Assembly: GCA_020622165.1 (NCBI GenBank)
Contig: JACNMN010000002.1
Coordinates: forward strand, 124,001-188,000
Direction of reading: 5' to 3'
Length of the DNA stretch: 64,000 nucleotides
Source: Boseongicola sp. H5
Lineage (GTDB): Bacteria > Pseudomonadota > Alphaproteobacteria > Rhodobacterales > Rhodobacteraceae
A program made the position numbers and the translations under genes. Positions 17,611 through 25,691 of the stretch are shown one piece after another. The notes beneath the pieces are model-generated. The model was not told the DNA's origin. It searched no databases and was given only the letters and a program-made list of their open reading frames with translations. Positions within the stretch are counted from its first letter, which is position 1. Each line of letters starts with the position of its first letter.

Positions 17611-18194
17611 CGCATTTGCGCATCCAGCTCGAAGGTGCGGCCGGCGGCGAACTGGGCATCCAGCAGATCAATCACGACAATCTCGGCCCCTTCCCGGCCA
17701 GGCTCCGCTTCGAGCACCACCAGCGCGCCATAGTCATCCGCCATGCCCCGCAAGGCGCCCAGAAGAACCGAGCCCATGCCGTCAAGGGCCCATCTGATTT
17801 CCAGCTTGAAGCGGCCCGGTGTGTCGGTCTGCAATACGATTTCGGGCATATCCAGATCGGGCAGCGCCATGCGTGCGCGGCCCGGAAGCTCCTCCAGGGA
17901 TTGCAGGAAATCCAGGAATGTCGTGCCGCCGAACCGCAGCAAGCGGCGAATGGATTCCTGCGCCGGGTTCGAGACAAGCCAGCTTCCCACATCCTCCAGC
18001 AACGACGCGGCGTCCTTGTGCAGCACGGCCGAGGCCGCATCGATCGTCAGTTTCGTCAAACGGATGTCGTAATGCAGCATCGATTCGAATTCGTCGAAGG
18101 GCAAGGCTGCCTGATCCCGCACTTCGCCCCAGATATCCGCGCCATAGGTATCCTTCACAAACTCCTGCAACGCCCGATTGACAAGACCATGCAT
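17607..18194 (-). CDS. H-NOX (HNOB) domain protein lacking the proximal heme histidine
   Basis: 195 residues, the normal length for a stand-alone bacterial H-NOX. The N-terminus MHGLVNRALQEFVKDTYG is diagnostic of the fold. In heme-binding members a His near residue 102-105, in an L-x-x-LH context, ligates iron. Here the segment reads LEELPGRAR with Pro104 (codon CCG) at that place. The YxSxR motif that holds the heme propionates is also changed to K130-x-E132-x-R134. The only histidines are at 2, 41 and 58. Heme binding is therefore doubtful, although the cyclase partner is intact. ATG 18194 has a GGAAGG site upstream. Confidence 0.9.
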   Translation of the reverse strand: MHGLVNRALQEFVKDTYGADIWGEVRDQAALPFDEFESMLHYDIRLTKLTIDAASAVLHKDAASLLEDVGSWLVSNPAQESIRRLLRFGGTTFLDFLQSLEELPGRARMALPDLDMPEIVLQTDTPGRFKLEIRWALDGMGSVLLGALRGMADDYGALVVLEAEPGREGAEIVVIDLLDAQFAAGRTFELDAQMR

Positions 18195-18283
18195 GGCAAT
18201 CCTTCCCGCAAGCCATCCGCAATGGCATACGCTGAAAACCGTAAAGAAAGCGTTGGCATGGCGGTCGACGCGGTGGTCCGGCG

Positions 18284-19843
18284 TCAGAAATCGGTCGGTG
18301 CGCCGCCCTCTTCCTTGCGGCGGGCGACGAAGGCCTGCAATTCTTCGCGAATGGCGTCGTCCATCGGCGGCGCCTCGAACTCATCCAGTATCCGCTTGTA
18401 GATCCGATGCGCCCGCTCAGCGGTCCAGACGCTGCCTTCGAGTTGCCATGCCTCGAAATTCCGCCAGTCTGACAGGAAGGGCTGATAAAACGCGGTCTGA
18501 TAGCGGGCCTGGGTATGCGCGCAGCCGAAGTAGTGGCCGCCATGGCCGACCTCGCGGATCGCATCGAGCCCGATCTCGTCCTCAGTGGTGGCCCAGAGCG
18601 CCGGCTCGAAATATCGCTGGATCTGCTGCAACACCTCGCAATCCATGACGAATTTCTCCGGGCTCGCGATCAGACCGCCCTCCAGCCAGCCCGCCGCATG
18701 ATAGACCATGTTGGTGCCCGATTGCACCGCCGCCCAGAGGCTCTGCGAGGTTTCCCACATGGCCTGCCCGTCCGGCACATTGGCGGCACAGACCCCGGAC
18801 GAGCGCATCGGCAGCCCGTAGAACCGGGCCATCTGCCCGGTCATCTGCGTCGCGCGCATGTATTCGGGGGTTCCGAAGGCCGGAGCCCCGGATTTCATGT
18901 CCACATTGGAGGTGAAGGTGCCGATGGCCACGGGGCAGCCCGGGTTGATGTATTGCAGCAGCGCAATCGCCGCGAGCCCCTCGGCCAGCGACAGCGCAAC
19001 AGCGCCCGACATCGTCACCGGTGCCATCGCGCCGGCAAGCGTGAAGGGTGTGACAACCGTGGGCTGGCCGCGCAGGGCCAACCGCATCGCCCCGTCGAGC
19101 ATCGGGTGGTCATGTTTCAGGGGCGAGACGGAGTTGATGTTGGTATACATCCGCGGTGTCGCGTCGAATTCCGCATGGGTCAGGCCCCCGGCGATCCGCA
19201 CCATCTCCATCACATCCTCGACCCGCTCCGCCCCCAGCGAATAGGCATGAGGGACCTTGTCGGTCAGCGTCAGCTTTTCATACAGGCAGTCGAGATGGCG
19301 CACGGAGGGGTGGATATCGATCGGTTCGGGTGCATAGCCGCCGGCGAAGTGGATGCAGTTGAAGTACTGGGTAAGCTTCAGAAACTCCTTGTAGGTCTCG
19401 AAATCACCCGATCTCTTGCCGCGCTCCAGGTCCCAGGCATTTGGTGGGGAGGAGACGTTGCCGAAGGTCAGGACGTTCTCGCCGATGATCAGCTGCCGCT
19501 CGGGGTTGCGCGGCGTGATGGTGAAGCTTGCGGGCGCGTGGCCCACCATCTCCATCACGAAGCTTTCGTCCATGAAGACATTTTCGCCCTCGATCTTACA
19601 CCCCGCCCTGCCGAGTATCCTGCGCGCTTCCTCGTTCAGAAACTCGATCCCGATCTGGCCGAGGATATGCATGGCTCCGCGATGGATCGCCTGCACCCCA
19701 TCTTCATCAAGCGGTTCGGTCGGCCTGTCGGTATTCCGGATCAGCCGCCAGGGCATCTGGTCGATGGCTGCATATCCGGCACGGTCCGCATGGCCCTTGC
19801 GGCCGCCCGTGCGGCGGCGGCGTGTCGGTGTTTCAGCGGTCAT
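18284..19843 (-). CDS. Trimethylamine methyltransferase (MttB) superfamily protein, non-pyrrolysine type
   Basis: 519 residues of the MttB superfamily, corrinoid-dependent methyltransferases acting on quaternary amines in characterised members. The frame has no internal amber codon, so it lacks the pyrrolysine of archaeal MttB, as do glycine betaine-type homologues. The Ala/Gly-rich barrel segments are typical. Start ATG 19843 is chosen because GGGGAG sits nine bases upstream, whereas the ATG at 19852 abuts that site. No corrinoid protein or reactivase gene is in the window, so its methyl acceptor must be encoded elsewhere. Substrate unknown. Confidence 0.85.
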   Translation of the reverse strand: MTAETPTRRRRTGGRKGHADRAGYAAIDQMPWRLIRNTDRPTEPLDEDGVQAIHRGAMHILGQIGIEFLNEEARRILGRAGCKIEGENVFMDESFVMEMVGHAPASFTITPRNPERQLIIGENVLTFGNVSSPPNAWDLERGKRSGDFETYKEFLKLTQYFNCIHFAGGYAPEPIDIHPSVRHLDCLYEKLTLTDKVPHAYSLGAERVEDVMEMVRIAGGLTHAEFDATPRMYTNINSVSPLKHDHPMLDGAMRLALRGQPTVVTPFTLAGAMAPVTMSGAVALSLAEGLAAIALLQYINPGCPVAIGTFTSNVDMKSGAPAFGTPEYMRATQMTGQMARFYGLPMRSSGVCAANVPDGQAMWETSQSLWAAVQSGTNMVYHAAGWLEGGLIASPEKFVMDCEVLQQIQRYFEPALWATTEDEIGLDAIREVGHGGHYFGCAHTQARYQTAFYQPFLSDWRNFEAWQLEGSVWTAERAHRIYKRILDEFEAPPMDDAIREELQAFVARRKEEGGAPTDF

Positions 19844-19951
19844 CTTCGGCATCTCCCCGCGCGTGGTCGCAAGGCCAAGATTGACCCCGCCGGGGCCGCC
19901 AGAAGTTTTCAGTTAGCGACCGATCGCGTCGCATTCCGGCGACCGGCGGGC

Positions 19952-20650
19952 CTATCGGGCCTGCGTATCGTCCAGCCACCCGGGGATATACCCGATATCG
20001 GGCAGAACCACATGTGCCAGATCCTCCAGATCGGCGGCGGTTGCCATGCCGGTCAGCACCCCCACGCCCACCATCCCGGCGGCCGCAGCGGCATGCAGAT
20101 CGTGGCGGCTGTCGCCGACCATCACCACACGCCCGGGCGGCAGGTTGAGTGTGGTCGCAAACCCCAGGCACATGCCCGGATCGGGTTTGGCGCCATAGCC
20201 GCTATCGGCACCCGCCACATAGTCGAACGCGTCCAGAACGCCCGCCGCGGCCAGATGCGCGCGCGCGGGCGCCTCCGCATCGTTGGTGGCCACGCCGAGC
20301 CGGAGCCCGGCCGCCCTGAGCCCTGCAAGATAAGGTGCCAGCGGCACCGCCTCTGCCATCCGTGCCTCCGCCGCGGCCACTGTCAGATACGCGTTCAGCC
20401 GCGACAGCTCCCAACCCGGCAGGCCGGGCAGCAGCGCACGGGCCGTTTCGTCGGGCGTACCGGCAATGGCCACGCTGTCGGGCCGGAATCGCGCCTTTTC
20501 GATATCGAAGCCGATCCGCGCGCCCAGATCGGAGGCCAGCGCCGCCTCACCTCCCGCCAGTTCGACCAGAACATCCGCCGCCCAGCCGGACCAGCTGGCC
20601 TCGAAATCGAACAGCGTGCCGTCCTTGTCGAAAAGAATGCCCGCGATCAT
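19952..20650 (-). CDS. HAD-superfamily hydrolase (phosphoglycolate phosphatase-like)
   Basis: 232 residues. Motif I DKDGTLFDF (residues 8-16) holds the nucleophilic and acid/base aspartates, motif II is around ATND (about 121), and motif IV VMVGDSRHDLHAA lies near 180. A helical cap is inserted after motif I, as in phosphoglycolate-phosphatase-like HADs. It is divergent from the MarR gene. A link to glycolate metabolism would be attractive given the bhc operon 35 kb away, but nothing local supports it. Confidence 0.85.
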   Translation of the reverse strand: MIAGILFDKDGTLFDFEASWSGWAADVLVELAGGEAALASDLGARIGFDIEKARFRPDSVAIAGTPDETARALLPGLPGWELSRLNAYLTVAAAEARMAEAVPLAPYLAGLRAAGLRLGVATNDAEAPARAHLAAAGVLDAFDYVAGADSGYGAKPDPGMCLGFATTLNLPPGRVVMVGDSRHDLHAAAAAGMVGVGVLTGMATAADLEDLAHVVLPDIGYIPGWLDDTQAR

Positions 20651-20725
20651 TTCCGCGCCCGCCCCGATTGACTTTCAGGCTCCGGGGTGACTGTGTCTTG
20701 ACCAATATGCAACAAGAAAGCCATT

Positions 20726-21190
20726 GTGAACGGTATGGATGGCGTAAAACCTCGTTTCGGGCTTCATGAAAGCATCAGTTTCCACACCTCGCAAACCGCA
20801 AGGTTGATCGAGCGTCGGGTGGAAGAAGGATTGCGCGCTTTCGGCCTGACGCGGGTCGGATGGTGTATTCTGGTGGCCGTGGCCGAAGACGGGCTGAAAA
20901 ACCCCTCCGAGATTGCAAGCTTCGTCGGCATCGACCGCACCGCGACGTCTCGCGCCCTGCGGCAGTTGGAGGATGAAGGGTTGATCGCCCGCAGCATCGG
21001 CCGTCAGGACCGGCGCACGACCGAAGTTGCGCTGACGCCCGAGGGCCGGACAAGAATGCGCGCCGCGATGCCGATCTGTTCGGAAAACATGGCGCATTTC
21101 AACGAGAAGCTGTCTGCCTCGGAACGCGTGGAACTGACCCGGCTTCTGGCGAAACTCCGCAGCGGCGAAGGGGATGACCCGCTGGACTGA
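20726..21190 (+). CDS. MarR family transcriptional regulator
   Basis: 154 residues with the MarR winged helix. The recognition helix is in FVGIDRTATSRALRQLEDEG and the wing in RQDRRTTEVALTPEG. The GTG at 20726 and the ATG at 20735 are both possible starts and neither has a strong ribosome site. Divergent from the HAD gene across about 75 bases. Ligand and targets unknown. Confidence 0.88.
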   Translation: MNGMDGVKPRFGLHESISFHTSQTARLIERRVEEGLRAFGLTRVGWCILVAVAEDGLKNPSEIASFVGIDRTATSRALRQLEDEGLIARSIGRQDRRTTEVALTPEGRTRMRAAMPICSENMAHFNEKLSASERVELTRLLAKLRSGEGDDPLD

Positions 21191-21217
21191 CGCCGCCGGC
21201 CGGATCGTCGGCGCTCA

Positions 21218-21496
21218 TCATGTCCAGTTCGGCAAGTCACCTCCGGGCAGCGCGGCCCGCGCCTGAGCCAGGGTTTCGTAGCGCATGTCCTGGGCGTCGC
21301 AGCAGCGGATGACCCAGGCGTCATCCATCATGACGAAATCCAGAACGCCGGCCAGAAATTGCGGATCTCCTGCCTGGGCGGTGACATCCGAAACGGACGC
21401 ACCGGTTGCGCCCAGAAAGACCCCGAACAGATCGGGATCCGCGGCAAGCCAAGCCAGGGTGTCGATGGCGATTTTTTCGGCGGATTCTTGCTGCAT
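21218..21496 (-). CDS. DUF3572 family protein
   Basis: 92 residues. The sequence has the DUF3572 signature, with DTLAWLAADPDLFGVFLGA near the start and LDFVMMDDAWVI in the second half. It is a small alpha-helical family found in alphaproteobacteria and often located next to pleD, as here. Function unknown. It is divergent from pleD with a 93-base shared upstream region. Confidence 0.85.
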   Translation of the reverse strand: MQQESAEKIAIDTLAWLAADPDLFGVFLGATGASVSDVTAQAGDPQFLAGVLDFVMMDDAWVIRCCDAQDMRYETLAQARAALPGGDLPNWT

Positions 21497-21511
21497 GGAG
21501 AGAAGTTGACC

Positions 21512-21533
21512 TTAACGTTAAATAGTTTGTTAA
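21512..21533. promoter_or_regulatory. TTAA-rich upstream region of pleD, weak CtrA-like
   Basis: Contains the palindrome TTAACGTTAA (21512-21521) and a GTTAACC at 21529-21535. Two TTAA elements are separated by eight bases (21518-21521 and 21530-21533). The CtrA consensus requires seven, so this is only a suggestive match. It lies 60-80 bases upstream of pleD. Confidence 0.25.
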
Positions 21534-21589
21534 CCTTTCATATGCAAATTGACGGACGCTGATAAAAGGCAGTTTTTGGAGCTCGGAGT

Positions 21590-22960
21590 ATGACAGGGCG
21601 CATCCTGGTCGTCGATGACGTAGCGACCAACCGCATCGTGATGAAAGTCAAGCTTTCCGCCGCCTGTTATGAGGTCGTTCAGGCCGATAGCGGAGCCGAT
21701 GCGCTGGAAAAAGCCAGGTCGCACCGGCCCGATCTGATCCTGCTTGACGTCCTGATGCCCGATATGTGCGGGCTGACCGTCTGCGACAGGCTCAAGAACG
21801 ACCCCGAGACCGCGGATATTCCGGTGATCCTGATCACCGCCATGGCAGACAAGGAAAGCAAGGTTCAGGGGCTTGAAAAAGGGGCGGATGATTTTCTGAC
21901 CAAACCTGTGGATGAGGTGGCGCTTCTGGCGCGGGTCCGCTCGCTTCTGCGCGCGCGCGACACGCAGCGGGAGCTGCGCCTGCGGGAGGAAACCTGCGCG
22001 GAGCTTGGGTTTGCCGAAGGCGCCGGTGAATTCGAAGGTCCCGGAAAGATCGCGCTCGTCGCCTCCGATGCGGGCCCGGCCGTGGTCTGGAAACAGGCAT
22101 TGGAGGCAAAGCGCGCCGGCATCGTCCAGATCGTGGCGCAGGAAAATGTCCTGGCCGATTTCGGTCAGAGCGATACGCCGGATCTGTTCGTGATCTCGGC
22201 CGATATGGCCTGCCGCAACGACGGGCTGCGCCTTCTGTCGGATCTGCGCTCCCGCCCGATCACCCGCTATGCGGCCACGGTGATGGTATTGCCCGCCGCC
22301 GATTGCGAGCGCGCCGCCATCGCGCTCGATCTCGGGGCCGGGGATATTCTTTACGAGCCGGTGGACGCCGATGAACTGGCGGTGCGGATCAGGACACAAC
22401 TCCGGCGCAAGCGCCAGTCGGACCGTTTGCGGACCACCGTGCAGGAAGGGTTGCAGCTTGCGGTGACCGACAGCCTGACCGGTCTGCACAACCGCCGCTA
22501 TGCGCTGCACCATCTTGAACGCATGCTGGGCCATCCCGGGCGCGGGATCGCCGTGATGATGCTGGATCTGGATTTCTTCAAGGATGTGAATGACCGCTAT
22601 GGCCACGCCGCCGGCGACGGGGTGCTGGCCGTGGTCGCGAAACGGCTTCGCGCGCAGCTTCGCAGCATGGATCTGCTGGGCCGGATCGGGGGGGAGGAGT
22701 TTCTTGTCGCCATCCCCGATGCGGATCACGCGCGTGCAATGGATGTGGCCGAACGTCTGCGCGTCGCGGTCGGCAGCACCCCGATCCTGATCGGGCCCGA
22801 CAAAACGCCGATTTCCGTGACCATGAGTGTCGGCATTGCCCTGGCCCAGGATTACGAGGACAGCGCGGCGGCGATCCTGTTGAGAGCCGATCAGGCGCTG
22901 TATGGCTCCAAGGCGGAGGGGCGAAATCTCGTGACCATGGCAACGGCCTCGGCCGCCTAG
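21590..22960 (+). CDS. pleD: PleD-type response regulator diguanylate cyclase
   Basis: 456 residues with the REC-REC-GGDEF layout and length of PleD. REC1 (about 1-120) has the phospho-acceptor Asp in LILLDVLMPD. REC2 (about 155-275) lacks an acceptor Asp and serves as an adaptor. The cyclase domain has GGEEF, and RSMD five residues before it as the inhibitory site. PleD makes c-di-GMP on phosphorylation and controls motile-to-sessile transitions. Adjacent DUF3572 is the usual alphaproteobacterial neighbour. Confidence 0.95.
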   Translation: MTGRILVVDDVATNRIVMKVKLSAACYEVVQADSGADALEKARSHRPDLILLDVLMPDMCGLTVCDRLKNDPETADIPVILITAMADKESKVQGLEKGADDFLTKPVDEVALLARVRSLLRARDTQRELRLREETCAELGFAEGAGEFEGPGKIALVASDAGPAVVWKQALEAKRAGIVQIVAQENVLADFGQSDTPDLFVISADMACRNDGLRLLSDLRSRPITRYAATVMVLPAADCERAAIALDLGAGDILYEPVDADELAVRIRTQLRRKRQSDRLRTTVQEGLQLAVTDSLTGLHNRRYALHHLERMLGHPGRGIAVMMLDLDFFKDVNDRYGHAAGDGVLAVVAKRLRAQLRSMDLLGRIGGEEFLVAIPDADHARAMDVAERLRVAVGSTPILIGPDKTPISVTMSVGIALAQDYEDSAAAILLRADQALYGSKAEGRNLVTMATASAA

Positions 22961-23092
22961 CACGATCGTCGGCCCTGCCCCGCCGCCCTCTAGCAGGTCC
23001 CGTCAGTCAGACGGCGGGCTGCGATCCCGCGTCACCGCGCGAAACGGCTGAAGCCTGCGCCTGCATCCGCCGGGCGGCCCGTAACGCACCGC

Positions 23093-23635
23093 TCATTGAG
23101 ATCTGTCCCCGCGGCGCATGCTCCGCGACAGGCGGCGTTGCAGACGGTCGGCCAGATCGGCACGGGCCTCCGGGGTCATCGCCTCCAGCTGGTCCAGAAG
23201 CAATTGATGCCCCTCGGTCTGCAAACCCTGCACAGTGCGGCGCTGCTGCTCAAAGGCCGCCGCTGCCGCTGCCCGGTCGAAGGGCTCCGTGCGCAGCGCC
23301 TCCCCGAAGCGGTGGAGCGAATTGCCAAGCCCCCGCAGCTCGGGCCGGAACCGGTCCTGCCGCTCGTCCATGCGTGCGCGCAGGGCGGCCCGGTCGTCGC
23401 GCTCCAGAACATAGATCAGCGGCCCGAGCCCGAGCGTCCGCAGCGCCAGCGGCGCATCGCCGGAGCCCGGCGGCCCGCCGAGACGGCCCCAGACCGCGCC
23501 CATGACGATACCGGCGATCAGCAGGTTCAGCGCCAGAGACAGCCCAAGCGCGATCTTGACGCCCCGGCCTGCCCCGCGCGGCGGGGGCGCCGGCGGACCC
23601 GGAGCGGTTGGAGGGATCGGCGGCGTCTCGACCAT
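23093..23635 (-). CDS. Periplasmic metal-sensor/Spy-like membrane-anchored protein
   Basis: 180 residues. A Pro-rich N-terminus is followed by one transmembrane helix (ALGLSLALNLLIAGIVMGAV) and a mostly helical, Arg/Glu-rich periplasmic domain resembling the heavy-metal-resistance (CnrR/ZraP-like) family. ATG 23635 lies five bases after the anti-sigma-like gene. Such proteins can bind metals or act as co-regulators of ECF sigma factors. No Cys or Met-rich metal motif is visible. Confidence 0.7.
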   Translation of the reverse strand: MVETPPIPPTAPGPPAPPPRGAGRGVKIALGLSLALNLLIAGIVMGAVWGRLGGPPGSGDAPLALRTLGLGPLIYVLERDDRAALRARMDERQDRFRPELRGLGNSLHRFGEALRTEPFDRAAAAAAFEQQRRTVQGLQTEGHQLLLDQLEAMTPEARADLADRLQRRLSRSMRRGDRSQ

Positions 23636-23640
23636 CGCGC

Positions 23641-23997
23641 TCAGCCCTCCCCAAAGGAAATGGCAAGAAAATCGATCCCCGGCATCAGCCCGGCGCTGTC
23701 GCCCCCGGTCAGCTCGGTCAACTGCCCGTTCAGCAGCATATCGACGCTCTCCGTCGCATAGACCCCGATCATCAGGCCGGTCACGCCTGCCACGGCAAGC
23801 CCAGACAGGCCCGGCCATCCGCCGACCGCCCCCCGCATCCGCGCAAACCATCCCGGTCCGGGGCGGGGTGCCGCGATGTTTCCGGGCTGAACGCGCGCCG
23901 CGTCGGCCAGAACCCGCGCGGTCAGGTCGGCACGGGGCCGCGCGTCCTGGCGCGCGTCGGCGAACAACGCTGTCAGATCATCCTTATCCGTCACCAT
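23641..23997 (-). CDS. Probable anti-sigma factor (single-pass membrane protein)
   Basis: 118 residues: about 60 cytoplasmic residues, one transmembrane helix (LSGLAVAGVTGLMIGVYA), and a short periplasmic tail ending GIDFLAISFGEG. It overlaps the ECF sigma gene by 14 bases. That position and topology are typical of anti-sigma factors, although no zinc-binding HxxxCxxC motif is present. Assignment is from context. Confidence 0.7.
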   Translation of the reverse strand: MVTDKDDLTALFADARQDARPRADLTARVLADAARVQPGNIAAPRPGPGWFARMRGAVGGWPGLSGLAVAGVTGLMIGVYATESVDMLLNGQLTELTGGDSAGLMPGIDFLAISFGEG

Positions 23998-24574
23998 AGC
24001 CCAGTGCCTCCTTCTGGCCCGCCAGGGCCGCCGCCAGCGCGCGTTTGCCGCGTGCCGTCAAACTCTCCACCGCTTCGACGCTGATGTCCAACACGGCCGC
24101 GATCTCCGGGTTGGAGATGCCTTCGATATGGCGCAGAACCACCGCCTGCCGCTGCCGCTCGGGCAGCCGCGCAAGTGCTGCGTCCAGCGCCGCCATCCGC
24201 CCGCGGCGCATCAGCATGGCTTCGGCGCTTTCTCGGTCATCGGCGGGTTCGTCCACCGCATCCAGCCCCACGGCCCGGCCGGACCGGCGCAACCGGTCCA
24301 CGATCAGATTGGCCGTGACCCGGTAAAGCCATGTCCCCGGTTTTGCCGCGCCGTCGCCCTGCCAGCCCGGGGCGGCCCGCCAAAGCCGTAACATGGCCTC
24401 CTGCGCCACATCCTCGGCCTCGCTCCGGTCGCCCAGAACGCGCACCGCATGGCTGAGCACACGCGGCAGGAGCCGTGCGGTCAACACCCGCGCGGCCCCC
24501 TGATCACCATTGGCGTAGAGCACCAGCAAGGCTCCATCCTCCAATTGATCCAGCTCGGCATCCACCTGCACCAT
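23984..24574 (-). CDS. ECF RNA polymerase sigma factor
   Basis: 196 residues. Region 2 has the -10-recognising helix DRSEAEDVAQEAMLRLWR (about 50-67) and region 4 the helix-turn-helix GISNPEIAAVLDISVEAVES. It starts at ATG 24574. The product would direct polymerase to a stress regulon and be restrained by the overlapping membrane protein. It is first in a three-gene set with the Spy-like protein, and an EF-hand gene lies just upstream on the same strand. Confidence 0.92.
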   Translation of the reverse strand: MVQVDAELDQLEDGALLVLYANGDQGAARVLTARLLPRVLSHAVRVLGDRSEAEDVAQEAMLRLWRAAPGWQGDGAAKPGTWLYRVTANLIVDRLRRSGRAVGLDAVDEPADDRESAEAMLMRRGRMAALDAALARLPERQRQAVVLRHIEGISNPEIAAVLDISVEAVESLTARGKRALAAALAGQKEALGYGDG

Positions 24575-24633
24575 GCCCCTGCTTAACGCCGGAAATCCGG
24601 GGCGGCAAAAGGTTAGCCATGCCGCCCGGCGCC

Positions 24634-25122
24634 TTATCCGCGATCGCGGCCGAACCCGTAGCCGCCGCCGCGATGGCCGCGCATGACGTCTGCGGCGTCC
24701 TCGAACTCCTCTGCGCTGATGGCGCCGTTGCCGTCGCGATCCAGTCGCTCGAACATGCGTGTCTGAAAGCGTTCCGCGCGCCGATCGGCCGCCGCGTCCA
24801 TCTCGGCCCGGCTGATCGCGCCGTCCTCGTCGGTATCCAGCCGATCCAGCATCCGGTCGACCCCGGCCGCGACGCGCGCCTGACCCGCCGCAATCATCTC
24901 GTCACGGCTCAGGCTGCCGTCGTTATCGGCGTCGGCCTGATCGAACCTTGCCCCGCGATGGTTGCGCATCTCGTCCAGGCTCACCTCGCCGTCATTGTTC
25001 AGATCCATTTCTTCGAACAGAAAATGCGGGCCCCGCGGCCCGGTCTGCGCTGCGGCGGGCGCGGCTGCCGCCAGCACCAGCGCCAATACGACACCAACCG
25101 TAACAGTGTTTTTGGGGGACAT
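24634..25122 (-). CDS. Secreted protein with four EF-hand calcium-binding loops
   Basis: 162 residues. The signal peptide (VVLALVLAAAAPAAA) fixes ATG 25122, with AAGGAG upstream. Four 12-residue EF-hand loops are visible: DLNNDGEVSLDE, DADNDGSLSRDE, DTDEDGAISRAE and DRDGNGAISAEE. All keep the Asp at position 1, the Gly at 6 and the Glu at 12. The C-terminus is Gly/Arg-rich. It is a periplasmic or secreted calcium-binding protein, 59 bases upstream of the sigma factor gene. Confidence 0.9.
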   Translation of the reverse strand: MSPKNTVTVGVVLALVLAAAAPAAAQTGPRGPHFLFEEMDLNNDGEVSLDEMRNHRGARFDQADADNDGSLSRDEMIAAGQARVAAGVDRMLDRLDTDEDGAISRAEMDAAADRRAERFQTRMFERLDRDGNGAISAEEFEDAADVMRGHRGGGYGFGRDRG

Positions 25123-25253
25123 GCGTAAACTCCTTTTTTGCTGCCTGTCTGACCCTTTCCACGGGCACGGCGGCCGGTTCCGTCGAAGTTTTTGTCCGGC
25201 GCGGTTTGCGACCATGCGCCGCGTACCGGCGTCATTGGACAGATCCACCGCCA

Positions 25254-25270
25254 TGTTACATACGGTAACA
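25254..25270. promoter_or_regulatory. TGTTA-N7-TAACA palindrome upstream of DUF983-NUDIX operon
   Basis: A 17-bp inverted repeat, with TGTTAC and GTAACA around a 5-base centre, ends 25 bases before the DUF983 start codon. The same TGTTA-N7-TAACA architecture occurs at 52090-52106, 27 bases before another membrane-protein gene. Probable operator of an unidentified regulator. Confidence 0.5.
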
Positions 25271-25295
25271 GGGATTTCCGGAAAGGCCGCGGCCC

Positions 25296-25691
25296 ATGCC
25301 ATACACATCAGATCATGCCGCGTTCGACGCGGATTTGCCCGACCGCCCCGCCTGGCCCGCGATCCGCCGGGGGCTGCGCCAGCGCTGCCCGAGTTGCGGC
25401 AGGGGGCATCTGTTCGAAAGCTATCTGAAACTGCGCCCGGCCTGCGAAAGTTGCGGCGAAGATCTCAGCCATGCCCGCGCCGATGACGGCCCGGCCTATC
25501 TGGCCATTCTGGTCACCGCCAAGGTTCTGGGCACGCTGATGCTCTGGGTCTACACCACATGGCAACCCGGGCCCTATCTGCTGTCGGCGATGTTTTCGGT
25601 TGGCGCGGTGGCGATGGCGCTATACCTCTTGCCCCGTTTCAAGGGCATGATTGTGGGGATTCAATGGGCCAAGCGGATGCACGGCTTCTAG
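25296..25691 (+). CDS. DUF983 membrane protein
   Basis: 131 residues. Two Cys pairs near the N-terminus (CPSCGRGHLF and CESCGEDL) form a probable zinc ribbon. They are followed by two transmembrane helices (about 65-85 and 92-112). This is the DUF983 family, function unknown; in many relatives it sits with cytochrome oxidase assembly genes. Here it overlaps a NUDIX gene by 28 bases. Confidence 0.88.
   Translation: MPYTSDHAAFDADLPDRPAWPAIRRGLRQRCPSCGRGHLFESYLKLRPACESCGEDLSHARADDGPAYLAILVTAKVLGTLMLWVYTTWQPGPYLLSAMFSVGAVAMALYLLPRFKGMIVGIQWAKRMHGF

Noticed and set aside
18284-19843. Pyrrolysine-containing trimethylamine methyltransferase
   Set aside because: No in-frame amber codon occurs within the gene, so it belongs to the non-pyrrolysine branch.
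18515-20671. 718-codon plus-strand open frame
   Set aside because: It is antisense to the MttB-like and HAD genes, which have clear family motifs. Its composition (Arg/His/Gly/Pro-rich) is typical of GC-rich shadow frames.
21512-21533. CtrA box before pleD
   Set aside because: The TTAA elements are spaced by eight bases rather than seven, so it is kept only as a weak regulatory note.
25254-25270. PpsR/CrtJ photosynthesis operator
   Set aside because: The outer TGT and ACA are 11 bases apart, not 12, and no photosynthesis gene is present in the window.
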